Positions 17,365-27,238 of a stretch of 64,000 nt of DNA are shown here, one piece after another; positions within the stretch are counted from its first letter, which is position 1; each line of letters opens with the position of its first letter. Both the position numbers and the translations under genes were made by a program. Source of the DNA: Glaciimonas sp. (GTDB taxonomy: Bacteria > Pseudomonadota > Gammaproteobacteria > Burkholderiales > Burkholderiaceae_D); NCBI GenBank assembly GCA_012927585.1, contig JABBOY010000008.1, positions 60,554-124,553 on the forward strand. The letters are read 5' to 3'. The notes beneath the pieces were generated by a model, which made no database searches, was not told the DNA's origin, and was given only the letters and a program-made list of their open reading frames with translations.

Positions 17365-19041
17365 TTAGCCGACTGCACTCTTTTTCCTGTCGATAGGACG
17401 AGCGCTGCCCTTGCCGGTATTCGGCAGTGCGGTCACCGGATTGATGTCCCGTTCAGGCACAGTGCTTCTTTGGGCTAGGCGCATCCCTTCCAGCTTGAAG
17501 ATACTGACGACTTGCGACAGGTTGCCGGCTTGATCCTGTAGCGATTCAGCGGCGGCGGCAGCTTCCTCCACCAGTGCTGCGTTTTGTTGGGTGACCTGGT
17601 CCATCTGGGTGATGGCTTGATTGATTTGCTCGATGCCGGAAGTCTGTTCCTGGCTGGCGGAAGTGATTTCGTTCATGATGTCGGTGACCCGTTTGACGCT
17701 GGCGACGATCTCGGTCATGGTGATGCCGGCTTGGTTGACCAGTTTGGCGCCCTGATCTACTTTTTCCACTGAATCGCCGATTAATGTTTTGATTTCCCTG
17801 GCAGCAGAAGCCGAGCGCTGCGCCAGGTTGCGCACTTCGGTTGCGACCACTGCAAAACCTCTGCCTTGCTCGCCGGCACGGGCTGCCTCGACGGCCGCAT
17901 TCAGTGCCAGAATGTTGGTCTGGAACGCGATACCGTCAATGACACCGATGATGTCGACGATTTTTCTGGATGAATCATTGATCGAGGCCATGGTATCGAC
18001 CACTTGCGCCACCACTGCGCCGCCTTTCTGCGCGACTTGCGAAGCAGAAAGTGCGAGTGCGTTGGCTTGGTGCGCATTGTCGGCATTCTGCTGCACGGTA
18101 CTGGTCAGCTCTTCCATCGAGGACGCGGTTTCTTCCAGTGAACTGGCCTGTTCTTCGGTGCGGCTCGCCAAATCCTGGCTGCCGGCGGCAATCTGACTGG
18201 AGGCGGCGACGATGGTGTCGGTGCCGCTGCGCACTCCGCCGACGATATTCACCAGGCTGCCGTTCATGTCTTTCAGCGCTTGTAATAATTGACCTGTCTC
18301 GTCCGTGGTTTTTACCTCGATATTGCTGGTCAAATCGCCGGATGCAACTTTCTGCGCAATTTTTACGGATTCATTCATCGGGCGCGTAATCGAATGCGAA
18401 ATCACCCGGCCAATTACAAACAAGATGGCGGCCAGTATCAGTGCGCCGATCGAAAAATCGACTAGGCGGCTCAGAATCGCAGCTGCAACCGTATCCACAT
18501 ACACGCCGGAGCCGATAATCCAGCCCCAAGGTGCAAATCCCTTGACGTACGTCACCTTTTGTACCGGTTGCTCGCGGCCCGGTTTGGGCCACATATAAGG
18601 GACGAATCCAGCGCTGCTTGCTTTGACGGTGGATGCCATTTCTGCAAAAAGGAGCTTGCCGGTCGGGTCCTTCATGTTCGACATGTCCTTGCCGTCCAGT
18701 GCCGGGTTGATCGGATGCATCAGCATGCGCGGTTGCATATCGGTTATAAAAAAATATTCGGCGCTGCTGTAACGCAAGCCCTTGATCGCTGCCATCGCCT
18801 GCTGTTGCGCCTGCGGTTCGGTCAGTGTGCCTTTGGTCGCCAGGTCGTGGTAGTAAGTCAACAGGCCGTGGGCGGTTTCCACTACTTGCCGCACGTTATT
18901 CTGACGCTCTTCCATTATCAATTTCCGCTCTGAAACCAGAAATAGCGCGGTCAGTGCGACGATGCCGAGGATGGCGCTGAATGTGAGTAGCCCAAGTTTT
19001 TTGGCAATACTCATGGAACGGAAATTTTGCAGCTTGATCAT
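17365..19041 (-). CDS. Methyl-accepting chemotaxis protein with Cache sensor
   Basis: Inner-membrane chemoreceptor, 558 residues. It has a first membrane helix at about residues 15-37, a periplasmic single-Cache domain ([20 protein letters not shown]...[17 protein letters not shown]) at about 45-190, a second helix at about 192-212, a HAMP linker, and the cytoplasmic four-helix signalling domain with the conserved hairpin tip ([20 protein letters not shown]...[18 protein letters not shown]). There is no C-terminal CheR-docking pentapeptide; it ends in RKKSAVG. The ligand is unknown; this Cache type often binds small carboxylates. MIKLQNF is taken as the start, with MSIAKK nine residues on as an alternative. 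No che or fli gene is nearby. Confidence 0.93.
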   Translation of the reverse strand: MIKLQNFRSMSIAKKLGLLTFSAILGIVALTALFLVSERKLIMEERQNNVRQVVETAHGLLTYYHDLATKGTLTEPQAQQQAMAAIKGLRYSSAEYFFITDMQPRMLMHPINPALDGKDMSNMKDPTGKLLFAEMASTVKASSAGFVPYMWPKPGREQPVQKVTYVKGFAPWGWIIGSGVYVDTVAAAILSRLVDFSIGALILAAILFVIGRVISHSITRPMNESVKIAQKVASGDLTSNIEVKTTDETGQLLQALKDMNGSLVNIVGGVRSGTDTIVAASSQIAAGSQDLASRTEEQASSLEETASSMEELTSTVQQNADNAHQANALALSASQVAQKGGAVVAQVVDTMASINDSSRKIVDIIGVIDGIAFQTNILALNAAVEAARAGEQGRGFAVVATEVRNLAQRSASAAREIKTLIGDSVEKVDQGAKLVNQAGITMTEIVASVKRVTDIMNEITSASQEQTSGIEQINQAITQMDQVTQQNAALVEEAAAAAESLQDQAGNLSQVVSIFKLEGMRLAQRSTVPERDINPVTALPNTGKGSARPIDRKKSAVG

Positions 19042-19466
19042 ATGCGTCTCCTAACGATTGATATTGGTTTTTTTATATGTACTAGCAGATTGTTCAACCA
19101 ATCCAATGTCAGACGAAGACATCACTTTTTCGATATCCATCAGGATCAGCATCAGCATACGTTCTCATGGCATTCGCTTTGCGCGGATGATGGGCCTGCA
19201 TTACCTCGCAGCAATTTGCTGCAGCATTATAGACATAATAGATGTGTTATATGCCACATTTAATTGCCCTGGTTTGTCAGCATATGATCGGGAATGTCGA
19301 ATTGCCTGGCAAGTCGCCGGCAGTCCTGATGCGGTGTTTCGTCGCGCATCTGTGCCGGCATGCTGGATCATTTCAAGGCTGGCGTCGTCAGCCGGCCGGG
19401 GCCAGGCTTGTTCGCTCTCGCTTAGATTGTCGGCGTTGCGGCAACGGGTGCTGCCGCGCCAGACAT
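19042..19466. other. Spacer between the receptor and gpsA
   Basis: 425 bases without a gene I can support. Plus-strand open frames cross it but look like random translation. The part next to 19042 should hold the promoter of the receptor gene; I did not find a convincing flagellar (sigma-28) promoter there. The part next to 19467 is the downstream end of gpsA. Confidence 0.4.
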
Positions 19467-20495
19467 TTACATTGATTCTTCGCGCGGGTCGCGCGCCAAT
19501 AGGCGCGCCACCATTTCCGGTACCGGATCGTCGTCGAATAGCACGCCGGCTACCGCGTCGGTAATCGGCATGCTCACACCAAGTTCAAGCGCCAGCGCGC
19601 GCACCGTCTGTGCGCACCGCACACCTTCGGCCACATGCCCGAGATCGGCTACGATCGCCGCCAGCGACTTGCCTTGGGCCAAGCCTAAGCCGACTTGACG
19701 ATTGCGCGACAAGTCACCGGTGCAAGTCAGAATCAGGTCACCCACTCCGGCCAGGCCCATAAAGGTTTCTGGTTGGCCTCCGAGTGCCGCGCCGAGTCGC
19801 GTGATTTCAGCCAGGCCGCGCGTAATCAGCGCGGCGCGGGCGTTTAACCCCAGACCCAGGCCATCGGCGATGCCGGTAGCAATCGCCAGGATATTCTTGA
19901 CTGCGCCGCCAACCTCGACTCCGATAAGGTCTTCACTCGAATACAGCCGGATATTGCCACCGTGAATCGCGCGCACCACATGACCCCGGAAACCGGGGGC
20001 GGTGGTGGCAATCGTCAGCGCGCAAGGCAGGCCGCGCGCCACTTCCAGTGCGAACGACGGGCCCGACAACGCGCCGACCGGGATGGAGTCGCCCAACACG
20101 TCGCGCACCACCTGATGCGGCAGCATCCGGGTTTGTTCTTCGAAGCCTTTGCAGAGCCAGATTAAATTGGCCGGCGCATGCGGTTTCAGACGTTCCAGCA
20201 GGGAGCGCAAGCCGGCCACCGGCGTGGCTGCGATCAGTAAGCCATTGATCGCAGAATGCGTGACGGCTTGCTCGAAATCGGCACTCAATTCGAGTCCATC
20301 CGGCAAGCAGATGCCCGGCAGAAAACGAAAATTTTCCCGCCGCGCAGTACTGTCCCGGATTAGCGCGGCATCGCGTCCCCACAACACGACTGGATGCCGT
20401 TCGGCCAGCGAGGTCGCCAGAGCGGTGCCCCAGGCGCCGGCGCCGAGAATCGTGATAGGCATCGGCATGGAAGACAAGGTGGCATCGGTTGACAT
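19467..20495 (-). CDS. gpsA: Glycerol-3-phosphate dehydrogenase [NAD(P)+] GpsA
   Basis: Makes sn-glycerol 3-phosphate from dihydroxyacetone phosphate for phospholipid synthesis; cytoplasmic. The Rossmann motif ITILGAGAWGTALATSLAERHPVVLWGRD stands at the N-terminus. The catalytic lysine is in GVEVGGAVKNILAIATGIADGLGLG, and the substrate-binding segment is LNARAALITRGLAEITRLG. MSTDATLSSM gives 342 residues; starts at 20468 or 20462 (MPMPIT, MPIT) would match relatives, which begin a few residues before the Rossmann strand. It is the last gene of the minus-strand group rhodanese-grxC-secB-SH3-gpsA, an order common in betaproteobacteria. Confidence 0.96.
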   Translation of the reverse strand: MSTDATLSSMPMPITILGAGAWGTALATSLAERHPVVLWGRDAALIRDSTARRENFRFLPGICLPDGLELSADFEQAVTHSAINGLLIAATPVAGLRSLLERLKPHAPANLIWLCKGFEEQTRMLPHQVVRDVLGDSIPVGALSGPSFALEVARGLPCALTIATTAPGFRGHVVRAIHGGNIRLYSSEDLIGVEVGGAVKNILAIATGIADGLGLGLNARAALITRGLAEITRLGAALGGQPETFMGLAGVGDLILTCTGDLSRNRQVGLGLAQGKSLAAIVADLGHVAEGVRCAQTVRALALELGVSMPITDAVAGVLFDDDPVPEMVARLLARDPREESM

Positions 20496-20589
20496 GGCGG
20501 TATACAGTTATTTTCTGGCACGGATCGGTATTGCAGAGGGTAGGCGGGGCGCTTCGGGCAAGCGCTTCCTGATATTTGTGATTGTGATT

Positions 20590-20669
20590 GTTATTAATAC
20601 TAGCTGTTGTATAAATAATTTTCACATAAAAAATATGCGGCGGATCACTTGTTTTTAGGCATACTCCCA
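20590..20669 (+). repeat. AT-rich dispersed repeat, copy B (diverged)
   Basis: Shares ATACTAGCTGTTGTAT, then an ATAAA/ATATGCG segment, GTTTTTA and GCATACTC in the same order and spacing as copies A and C. The central TGCAATAAATACATGCG block is degraded here. It lies between gpsA and the SH3-domain gene. Confidence 0.55.
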
Positions 20670-20685
20670 ATATTTACAGAGAAGT

Positions 20686-21129
20686 CTATTCGCCCCACAC
20701 GTCGGCTGCCTTGACGTAGCCGCTCTGTCCGTCGCGGTGCTTTACTTTGAGCCAGCCGGATGTCGCCGGTGCCAGCAATTCGAGCAAGACGTTTTTGTCG
20801 GCGCTGAAGACAACGCCGGCGGTTTCGTCCTGCGATGCCAGGACCCGGGCATTGGCGACATTGACGACCACCCAGCGCTGCGCATTCAGTGCGCTGGATT
20901 CGACCCAGGACAAATCCCCGCTGACGTCGCGCACCTTAGTCCAATCGCCGTAGCTCAGGATCACTTCGAGCGGCATGTTGCGCGGTGCGATGAACAATTT
21001 GGCGCCGCGCACCGAAGGCGCGTCGTACATGATGGCAGGCGCTGCTGCGACCGATTTGAAATCAACCGCATGCGCTATACCAGCTTGCACTATTAATCCC
21101 AAACTTACAGCGAAAATTGCGGTCTTCAT
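20686..21129 (-). CDS. Periplasmic SH3-domain protein
   Basis: 147 residues with a signal peptide (MKTAIFAVSLGLIVQAGIAHA) and two bacterial SH3 segments: about residues 25-85 (APAIMYDAPSVRGAKLFIAPRNMPLEVILSYGDWTKVRDVSGDLSWVES, by region) and about 88-145 (VVVNVANARVLASQDETAGVVFSADKNVLLELL ... GWLKVKHRDGQSGYVKAADVWG). Such domains often bind cell-wall peptides or proteins. ATG 21129 was chosen because the longer frame overlaps secB. It lies between secB and gpsA; the function is not known. Confidence 0.82.
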   Translation of the reverse strand: MKTAIFAVSLGLIVQAGIAHAVDFKSVAAAPAIMYDAPSVRGAKLFIAPRNMPLEVILSYGDWTKVRDVSGDLSWVESSALNAQRWVVVNVANARVLASQDETAGVVFSADKNVLLELLAPATSGWLKVKHRDGQSGYVKAADVWGE

Positions 21130-21163
21130 GAACCGGCTCCGGCAGGGCAGCAAAGTGCGTTCT

Positions 21164-21649
21164 TCAGTGGGTGGTAGGCGTGCCATCCGGTACCAGGATG
21201 GCGGATGCGTTTTGTTCCGCAAGGGCTTGCTGGCGCTGCTGATAAAACACTTCAAAATTGATTTCAGACAAATGCACCGGAGGAAAACCGGCACGGGTAA
21301 TCGCGTCGGCGATGTTGGCGCGCAAATACGGATACACGATGTTCGGACAACCAATTCCTAGCAAGGCTTCAATTTGCTCGGGCGGAATGTTGCGCGCTTC
21401 AAAAATACCGGCTTGCTTGCCTTCGACCAAAAAGGCTACTTTGTCATTGATCTTGGCGGTAACGGTAATCGTCACAGTCGATTCAAAAATTCCGTCAGCC
21501 AGGTTGTCGACTCCAACATCGACTGCGACTTCGATATTCGGCGCCTCTTGCTCAAGGAAAATTGCCGGCGAATTCGGTTGTTCCAGAGACAAATCTTTCA
21601 GGTAGACGCGCTGGATTTGGAATACAGGTTGCTGGACTTCTTCAGTCAT
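21164..21649 (-). CDS. secB: Protein-export chaperone SecB
   Basis: Cytoplasmic tetrameric chaperone that keeps preproteins unfolded and hands them to SecA; 161 residues. The family hallmarks are [22 protein letters not shown] near the N-terminus, the acidic stretch, and [39 protein letters not shown] near the C-terminus (quoted by region). It has the normal length. It sits between grxC and the SH3 gene in the usual order. Confidence 0.97.
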   Translation of the reverse strand: MTEEVQQPVFQIQRVYLKDLSLEQPNSPAIFLEQEAPNIEVAVDVGVDNLADGIFESTVTITVTAKINDKVAFLVEGKQAGIFEARNIPPEQIEALLGIGCPNIVYPYLRANIADAITRAGFPPVHLSEINFEVFYQQRQQALAEQNASAILVPDGTPTTH

Positions 21650-21738
21650 GAAACGCTTTCATAAGGTTTGAAAATGGGCGCAAGGAAATGCGTATCCAGC
21701 GCCCGTCTAGTTGGGTATTGTAATGCCTGGAATGCAGC

Positions 21739-22002
21739 TTAAGCGCCTTTGAGCAGCGCATCAAGCCCACCCGCATGGTCCAGTGCCGACAAATCGTCGA
21801 AACCGCCTACGTAAGTGTCGTCGATATAGATTTGCGGCACCGTGCGACGGCCGGTCTTTTGCATCATCGTATCGCGCTGCTGTGGGTCGAGATCAATCCG
21901 CACCTTTTCAATCTCGTCCACTCCCTTGGCTTTCAAAAGACGCTCGGCCATCACGCAGTAAGGGCAGACTCCAGTGCTATACATTAATACATGTGCTGTC
22001 AT
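21739..22002 (-). CDS. grxC: Glutaredoxin 3 (GrxC)
   Basis: Small thiol-disulfide oxidoreductase, 87 residues, that reduces mixed disulfides with glutathione. The active site CPYC is at residues 13-16 (YSTGVCPYCVMAE), the cis-proline TVPQIYID follows, and the GGFDDLSAL glutathione-binding segment is intact. It starts 13 bases after the rhodanese gene, so both are probably on one transcript. Confidence 0.96.
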   Translation of the reverse strand: MTAHVLMYSTGVCPYCVMAERLLKAKGVDEIEKVRIDLDPQQRDTMMQKTGRRTVPQIYIDDTYVGGFDDLSALDHAGGLDALLKGA

Positions 22003-22015
22003 ATTTTGTTCTTTC

Positions 22016-22417
22016 TTATTTAACAGTCGGCAAGCTCTGCGCCTGCCACGCGGTCATGCCGCCGTCCAGACTCACGGCTTCGCTGAAGCCGGCTTTTTTT
22101 AATCGTGCGGTTGCGCTAGCCGAACGGGTCCCGGTCGCACAAACGACGATGACTGGCTTACTCTTGAATTTTTCAATTTCGCCCAACTTCGACGGCAAAA
22201 TTTTCTGGCTGATGTTTTTTGCATCCCGCAGATGACCAGCAGCGAATTCATCCGGCTCGCGCACATCCAGAATCAAGGCCTTGCCCTGATTAATGATCTG
22301 GGTTGCTTGCAACAGGCTCACCTTCGAGCCGCGCCGCAACAAGCCGGGCACCAGCAAAGCACCGCCCGAAAGGAGTGCCAGGCCAAACAAACTGATATTT
22401 TCAAGAATGAATTTCAC
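22016..22417 (-). CDS. Membrane-anchored rhodanese-domain protein
   Basis: 133 residues from a GTG start at 22417. An N-terminal hydrophobic helix (FGLALLSGGALLVPGLL) anchors a rhodanese domain with the motif LDVREPDEFAAGHL and an active-site loop VVCATGTRSAS; the cysteine is present, so sulfur transfer or redox chemistry is possible. The frame is open far upstream (to 22702), but that part overlaps the promoter region and start of gpmA and is not protein-like. Relatives next to grxC and secB begin at the same place. Confidence 0.88.
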   Translation of the reverse strand: MKFILENISLFGLALLSGGALLVPGLLRRGSKVSLLQATQIINQGKALILDVREPDEFAAGHLRDAKNISQKILPSKLGEIEKFKSKPVIVVCATGTRSASATARLKKAGFSEAVSLDGGMTAWQAQSLPTVK

Positions 22418-22640
22418 AAGTTTCCAATAATAAAAGTCTAATAAAGTTATCCATAACCGGCATCGGCAAACCAGCAGTTTGACACCGACAAGCACCAGCC
22501 AACCCACATAAACGCCGATGTACAGTGGCTGGTTTAACGATGAATGGACCGCAGTCAAGCGCATCATTATAAAATAGAAGCCTGAATTCAATCTAACGCA
22601 ACCCGAACTTAACCTTTCTTCACGCTTTTCACTTCCGAAC

Positions 22641-23387
22641 ATGTACAAACTCGTATTGATGCGCCACGGCGAATCCACCTGGAATCTTGACAACCGCTTC
22701 ACCGGCTGGACCGACGTCGATCTGACTGCAACAGGCGTCGCCGAAGCAAAGCAGGCTGGCGCCGTGCTGCGCGAAGCCGGATTTACCTTCGATCTGGCTT
22801 ATACATCGGTACTCAAGCGTGCCATCCGCACGCTTTGGGGTACGCTCGACGAGATGGACTTGATGTGGCTGCCGGTTGTGCATGACTGGCGCCTCAATGA
22901 GCGTCACTACGGTGCCTTGCAAGGATTGAACAAGGCCGAAACTGCAGCGCAGTACGGCGAGGCGCAGGTGCTGGCATGGCGCCGCAGTTACGATACTCCA
23001 CCGCAGCCGCTAGCGCCGCAAGACCCACGTGTTTCGTATGGCGACCCACGTTATGCCAGTCTCCAGCGCGAACAGATTCCGCTTACCGAATGCTTGAAAG
23101 ATACCGTAGTGCGCGTGATACCGGCCTGGAACGATTCCATCGCGCCGGCCATCCGCTCCGGTAAGCGCATCATCATCAGTGCCCACGGCAACAGCTTGCG
23201 GGCGCTGATCAAGATGCTCGACGGCATCAGCGACGCCGACATCGTCGGTCTGAACGTCCCCAACGGGCAACCGTTGGTGTATGAACTGGATGCCGACCTG
23301 AAGCCGATCAAAAGCTATTACCTGGGCGACCAGTCGGTTATTGCAGCCGCGTTGCAAGCGGTTGCCAGCCAGGGAAAGGCGAAGTAA
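22641..23387 (+). CDS. gpmA: 2,3-bisphosphoglycerate-dependent phosphoglycerate mutase
   Basis: Glycolytic enzyme that interconverts 3- and 2-phosphoglycerate; 248 residues. The phosphohistidine motif is LMRHGEST (His9). Further catalytic residues are in [14 protein letters not shown] and [11 protein letters not shown] (second histidine). It has the usual length. The gene is divergent from the rhodanese-grxC-secB group, with 223 bases between the starts, and starts the plus-strand group gpmA-envC-ctpA. Confidence 0.97.
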   Translation: MYKLVLMRHGESTWNLDNRFTGWTDVDLTATGVAEAKQAGAVLREAGFTFDLAYTSVLKRAIRTLWGTLDEMDLMWLPVVHDWRLNERHYGALQGLNKAETAAQYGEAQVLAWRRSYDTPPQPLAPQDPRVSYGDPRYASLQREQIPLTECLKDTVVRVIPAWNDSIAPAIRSGKRIIISAHGNSLRALIKMLDGISDADIVGLNVPNGQPLVYELDADLKPIKSYYLGDQSVIAAALQAVASQGKAK

Positions 23388-23397
23388 TTCGGTACCG

Positions 23398-24867
23398 ATG
23401 TCAAATCCGCTAGAGTATTGCCCGTGCCCCGGTGGGCGCGACAGTCGCGCTTGGTTTATAGCGCCGATAGCACTGGCGCATGGCGCCGTGCTGTGCGGCA
23501 TGCTAGCCGCATTCCTCTCTGTACCGCAGAGCGCTCTTGCTGCCGACAAAATTACCGAACGCGCCAAACAAAAATCGGTCGCCGAATCCGAACGCACCGA
23601 TTTGCGGCAAAAAATGGGCGAGCTCAAACGTGACATTGCACAAACCGAAACTGCCAAAGATAGCGCAACCGACGCACTGGCCAAATCTGAAAGCGCGATT
23701 TCGAACGCCAGCCGTTCCTTGCGTAATCTGAGTGCAGAGCAAATGCAGACCGAAGCCAGGTTGTTGCAGTTGGCGCAGCAACAAAGTGAACTCGCCAAAA
23801 TGGTACAGGTGGAGCAGAATCAACTGGCGCAATTATTGCGTGAGCAATATATGGCCGGCAATGAAGATCGCATCAAACTTTTGCTGTCGGGCGACAATCC
23901 CAACCGCATTAATCGCGAACTTCGATACATGGGTTATGTGTCGCAAGCGCAAGCTCGAATGGTCGAATCGCTGCGCACCAACCTGAAAGCGGTCGAAGTC
24001 AATCAGCTCGCGGCGCAGAGCGCAAAAGACAAACTGGATGAAATCGCCCAGGAAGAGCAGGCGCAAAAAGCCTTGCTGGAACAGGAGAAAGTCCGCCGTG
24101 CGCGTTTATTGGCGCAACTGTCGAGCAAACTTGTGACGCAGCGCAAAGAAGCCGGCCATCTGGAGCGTGATGATCAGCGTCTGGCAGGGCTGGTGACCAA
24201 GCTGGCGCAGTTGATGCAAGCACAGAAAAAGGCCGAAGCAATCGCACAAGAGAAACGGCGCCAGGAGCAGTTGGCAGTCAGGGCCAAAGCAGAGCGATTG
24301 CGGGTCGAGCGCCTGCAGCAACAAGCCTTGCAAGCCAAAAAAGATACTGGGCGCAAAGCACCGACTGAAAAAAGCCAGCCAACGAGTTCAGAAGCTGAGG
24401 ATGCTGCGCTGACACCCGCAGAGCCGGTGACGCGCAATGAACTTGCTCCTGATCCCGGCATGCAGGAAGGCGTCTTCGCCAAAATGCGGGGCCAACTACG
24501 ATTGCCGATACGCGGCGAATTAGTGGTGAGGTTCGGTGGTAAACGGGGCGACGGCCCCAACTCGAAAGGGTTGTTCATCCGCGCCGGCGAGGGCCTTGAG
24601 GTAAAAGCCGTAGCCCCGGGGCGTGTTATATTCGCAGACTGGTTGCGTGGTTTCGGCAATCTGATCATCATTGATCACGGCAGTCAGTACATGACGATTT
24701 ACGGCAATAACCAGGCTCTTTTCAAACGTCTGGGAGATGCGGTCAAATCGGGCGAAACCATTTCGAGCACAGGCACTAGCGGCGGTAGCGAGCAATCCGG
24801 CTTATACTTTGAAATGCGGCATCAGGGCCGCGCATTCGATCCACTCGGCTGGACAACTATTAGGTGA
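23398..24867 (+). CDS. envC: EnvC-like murein hydrolase activator
   Basis: Periplasmic factor that activates amidases for septal peptidoglycan splitting; 489 residues. A signal-like segment (GAVLCGMLAAFLSVPQSALAA) precedes long coiled coils at about residues 50-330 (LRQKMGELKRDIAQTETAKD...) and a C-terminal LytM (M23-like) domain at about 370-489. The LytM metal site is degenerate: KGLFIRA where HxGxD is expected, TIYGNNQ in place of the YaH histidine, and YFEMRH. It therefore should not be a peptidase itself, as in E. coli EnvC. Its stop is four bases before ctpA. Confidence 0.9.
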   Translation: MSNPLEYCPCPGGRDSRAWFIAPIALAHGAVLCGMLAAFLSVPQSALAADKITERAKQKSVAESERTDLRQKMGELKRDIAQTETAKDSATDALAKSESAISNASRSLRNLSAEQMQTEARLLQLAQQQSELAKMVQVEQNQLAQLLREQYMAGNEDRIKLLLSGDNPNRINRELRYMGYVSQAQARMVESLRTNLKAVEVNQLAAQSAKDKLDEIAQEEQAQKALLEQEKVRRARLLAQLSSKLVTQRKEAGHLERDDQRLAGLVTKLAQLMQAQKKAEAIAQEKRRQEQLAVRAKAERLRVERLQQQALQAKKDTGRKAPTEKSQPTSSEAEDAALTPAEPVTRNELAPDPGMQEGVFAKMRGQLRLPIRGELVVRFGGKRGDGPNSKGLFIRAGEGLEVKAVAPGRVIFADWLRGFGNLIIIDHGSQYMTIYGNNQALFKRLGDAVKSGETISSTGTSGGSEQSGLYFEMRHQGRAFDPLGWTTIR

Positions 24868-24870
24868 TAC

Positions 24871-26322
24871 ATGGGCAGCAAACTCAAAAATTTCGGTCTG
24901 ATCAGTCTCGGTTTGATTGCTGGCGTCACCGCATCCATGCAGTTTTCTGCACTTGCGCAAAAGTCAGTTACTGCGCCGCTTCCCTATGAGGAATTGCGCC
25001 AGTTGGCCGATGTCTTCGGCCTGATCAAATCCGACTATGTCGAACCGGTAGAAGATAAAAAGCTGCTGACCGAAGCTATTTCGGGCATGGTTGCGTCGCT
25101 GGACCCGCATTCATCCTATCTGGACAAGAAATCATTCAAGGAATTGCGTGAAGGTACCCAAGGCAAATTTGTCGGCCTTGGGATTGAGGTAGGAATGGAA
25201 GACGGTTATGTAAAAGTCATTTCGCCAATCGAAGATTCTCCTGCTTATCGCGCTGGAATCAAGGCCGGTGATTTGATTACCCGTCTCGACTCGACGCCGG
25301 TCAAGGGCATGACCCTCGATCAGGCAGTGAAGAAAATGCGGGGCGAACCCAATACCAAAATTACCCTGACTATCGCGCGCAAAGAGGAAGATAAGCCATT
25401 AATCATCCCGATTGTCCGGCAGGAAATCCACGTCCAGAGCGTTAAAGCGAAAATAATTGAACCCGGATACGGCTGGCTGCGCGTAGCACAGTTTCAGGAA
25501 CCGACGGTAGATGACCTTGTCAAGAAAATTGGCGATCTGTACCAGAAGGAGCCGCACCTGAAAGGTTTGGTGCTGGATCTGCGTAATGATCCGGGCGGCG
25601 TATTGCCTGGCGCAATTGGCGTTTCCGCAGCATTCCTGCCAAAAGATGTGGTGATTGTATCCACTAACGGCCAGTTACCGGATTCCAAGGCTACCTTTTA
25701 TGCCCAGCGCGAATATTATGCATCGCGAGCATTAAGCGATCCGCTCTCCAAACTGCCGGATGCGATCAAGAAGGTGCCCATGGTGGTGCTGGTCAACACC
25801 GGCTCCGCTTCTGCCTCTGAAATCGTGGCGGGCGCGTTGCAAGATTACAAGCGCGCAACTATCATGGGTACCCAAACATTCGGCAAAGGCTCGGTACAGA
25901 CCATCCGGCAATTGTCGGCCGATACGGCCGTGAAATTGACTACTGCACGCTATTACACCCCGAATGGCCGCTCCATCCAGGCCAAGGGAATCGTTCCCGA
26001 TTTATTGGTGGAAGAATATGCAGATGGTGATGGTTTGAACGGATTGCGACTGCGCGAAGCCGACCTCCAAAAGCATTTGACCAACGATACGGTCAAGCAG
26101 GCTGATGCTGTTAACCCGAATCGTGATGCGCTGGAAGAAGAGCAACGCTTGATTGCCCTCGAGAAAAAACGCAAGCCGCTTGAATACGGCGGCCCGGATG
26201 ACTTCCAGTTGGCGCAGGCAATGAATCACCTGAAAGGATTGCCAGTGCAAGTTACCAAGGTTAAGCCCGAGGTTGCCAGTAGTTCAGCAACCGATAAAAC
26301 GGATTCCAACCAGAAAAAATAA
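24871..26322 (+). CDS. ctpA: Carboxyl-terminal processing protease, S41 family
   Basis: Periplasmic or membrane-bound serine protease, 483 residues. The order is an N-terminal hydrophobic segment (FGLISLGLIAGVTASMQFSALA), the S41 N-terminal region, a PDZ domain (about residues 90-175: GKFVGLGIEVGMEDGYVKVISPIEDSPAYRAGIKAGDLI by region) and the catalytic domain with GSASASEIVAGALQ (Ser) and TFGKGSVQTI (Lys). EnvC and CtpA act in cell-wall remodelling, which explains their adjacency. A rho-independent terminator follows the stop. Confidence 0.95.
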   Translation: MGSKLKNFGLISLGLIAGVTASMQFSALAQKSVTAPLPYEELRQLADVFGLIKSDYVEPVEDKKLLTEAISGMVASLDPHSSYLDKKSFKELREGTQGKFVGLGIEVGMEDGYVKVISPIEDSPAYRAGIKAGDLITRLDSTPVKGMTLDQAVKKMRGEPNTKITLTIARKEEDKPLIIPIVRQEIHVQSVKAKIIEPGYGWLRVAQFQEPTVDDLVKKIGDLYQKEPHLKGLVLDLRNDPGGVLPGAIGVSAAFLPKDVVIVSTNGQLPDSKATFYAQREYYASRALSDPLSKLPDAIKKVPMVVLVNTGSASASEIVAGALQDYKRATIMGTQTFGKGSVQTIRQLSADTAVKLTTARYYTPNGRSIQAKGIVPDLLVEEYADGDGLNGLRLREADLQKHLTNDTVKQADAVNPNRDALEEEQRLIALEKKRKPLEYGGPDDFQLAQAMNHLKGLPVQVTKVKPEVASSSATDKTDSNQKK

Positions 26323-26342
26323 TTGCTCTTGCTAAAGAAAAG

Positions 26343-26364
26343 GCCGCAGTAATGCGGCTTTTTT
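26343..26364 (+). terminator. Rho-independent terminator after ctpA
   Basis: Stem GCCGCA and TGCGGC with loop GTAA, followed directly by six T. It lies 20 bases after the ctpA stop and 40 bases before the moeB start, so it should end the gpmA-envC-ctpA transcript. Confidence 0.85.
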
Positions 26365-26404
26365 GTACGCCCCGCTTCTTGCGCCACACTTATATCGCCG
26401 CACG

Positions 26405-27151
26405 ATGAATGACAATCAACTGTTACGCTATTCACGACATATTCTGCTGGATGAAATCGGCATAGAAGGGCAGGAGAAAATCCTGGCAGCCCACGCGCTG
26501 ATTATCGGTGCAGGGGGACTGGGTTCGCCCGCAGCTTTCTATTTGGCATCGGCCGGCGTTGGCAGCATCACCTTGGTCGACAATGACACCGTTGACTTAA
26601 CCAATCTGCAGCGACAGATTTTGCACACAACCGAACGCATCGGCCAAGCCAAAGTGCTTTCCGGGCAACAGGCCCTGGCTCAGATTAATCCTGAAGTCAA
26701 TGTAATCGCCATCAATGAGCGCTTGCAAGGTGATCGGCTGGCTGAATTAGTGTTGGAGGCAAGTGTCGTCCTCGATTGCAGCGACAATTTTGCCACCCGC
26801 CATGCGATAAACCACGCCTGCGTGGTCAATAGAGTTCCTTTGGTGTCGGGAGCGGCCATCAAATTTGATGGTCAGATCAGTGTTTTCGATAAGCGCGGAG
26901 CAGATAACCCCTGCTACGCCTGCCTGTTTCCGCCCGATCAACAATACGAAGAAATCCGTTGCTCGACCATGGGCGTATTTGCACCATTAGTAGGAATCAT
27001 AGGGTCGATGCAGGCGGCGGAAGCTTTAAAACTGATTACCGCAATAGGCACCTCCCTGGCGGGGCGCTTATTGCTGCTCGATGCCCGCGACATGGAATGG
27101 ACTAGCATCGCAATCCATCGCAATCCGCATTGCACGGTTTGTGCACACTGA
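26405..27151 (+). CDS. moeB: MoeB/ThiF-type adenylyltransferase
   Basis: E1-like enzyme that adenylates the C-terminus of a sulfur-carrier protein (MoaD or ThiS) in molybdopterin or thiamine synthesis; 248 residues, cytoplasmic. The nucleotide-binding motif is ALIIGAGGLGSPAAFYLASAGVG, then VDNDTVDLTNLQRQILH with the catalytic Arg/Asn residues. Zinc cysteines are in CYACLFP and CTVCAH. There is no C-terminal rhodanese domain, which fits the short MoeB form. ATG 26405 was chosen over an upstream ATG inside the terminator. MoeB versus ThiF cannot be separated here. Confidence 0.88.
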   Translation: MNDNQLLRYSRHILLDEIGIEGQEKILAAHALIIGAGGLGSPAAFYLASAGVGSITLVDNDTVDLTNLQRQILHTTERIGQAKVLSGQQALAQINPEVNVIAINERLQGDRLAELVLEASVVLDCSDNFATRHAINHACVVNRVPLVSGAAIKFDGQISVFDKRGADNPCYACLFPPDQQYEEIRCSTMGVFAPLVGIIGSMQAAEALKLITAIGTSLAGRLLLLDARDMEWTSIAIHRNPHCTVCAH

Positions 27152-27238
27152 CTTTTGGCGTGCGCGGATTCCTGGGAGTGCCGAGCGTCTACTCAGCTGT
27201 TAAAAGTGTTGCACTTAAAATTCGAGCGCGCACTTTTT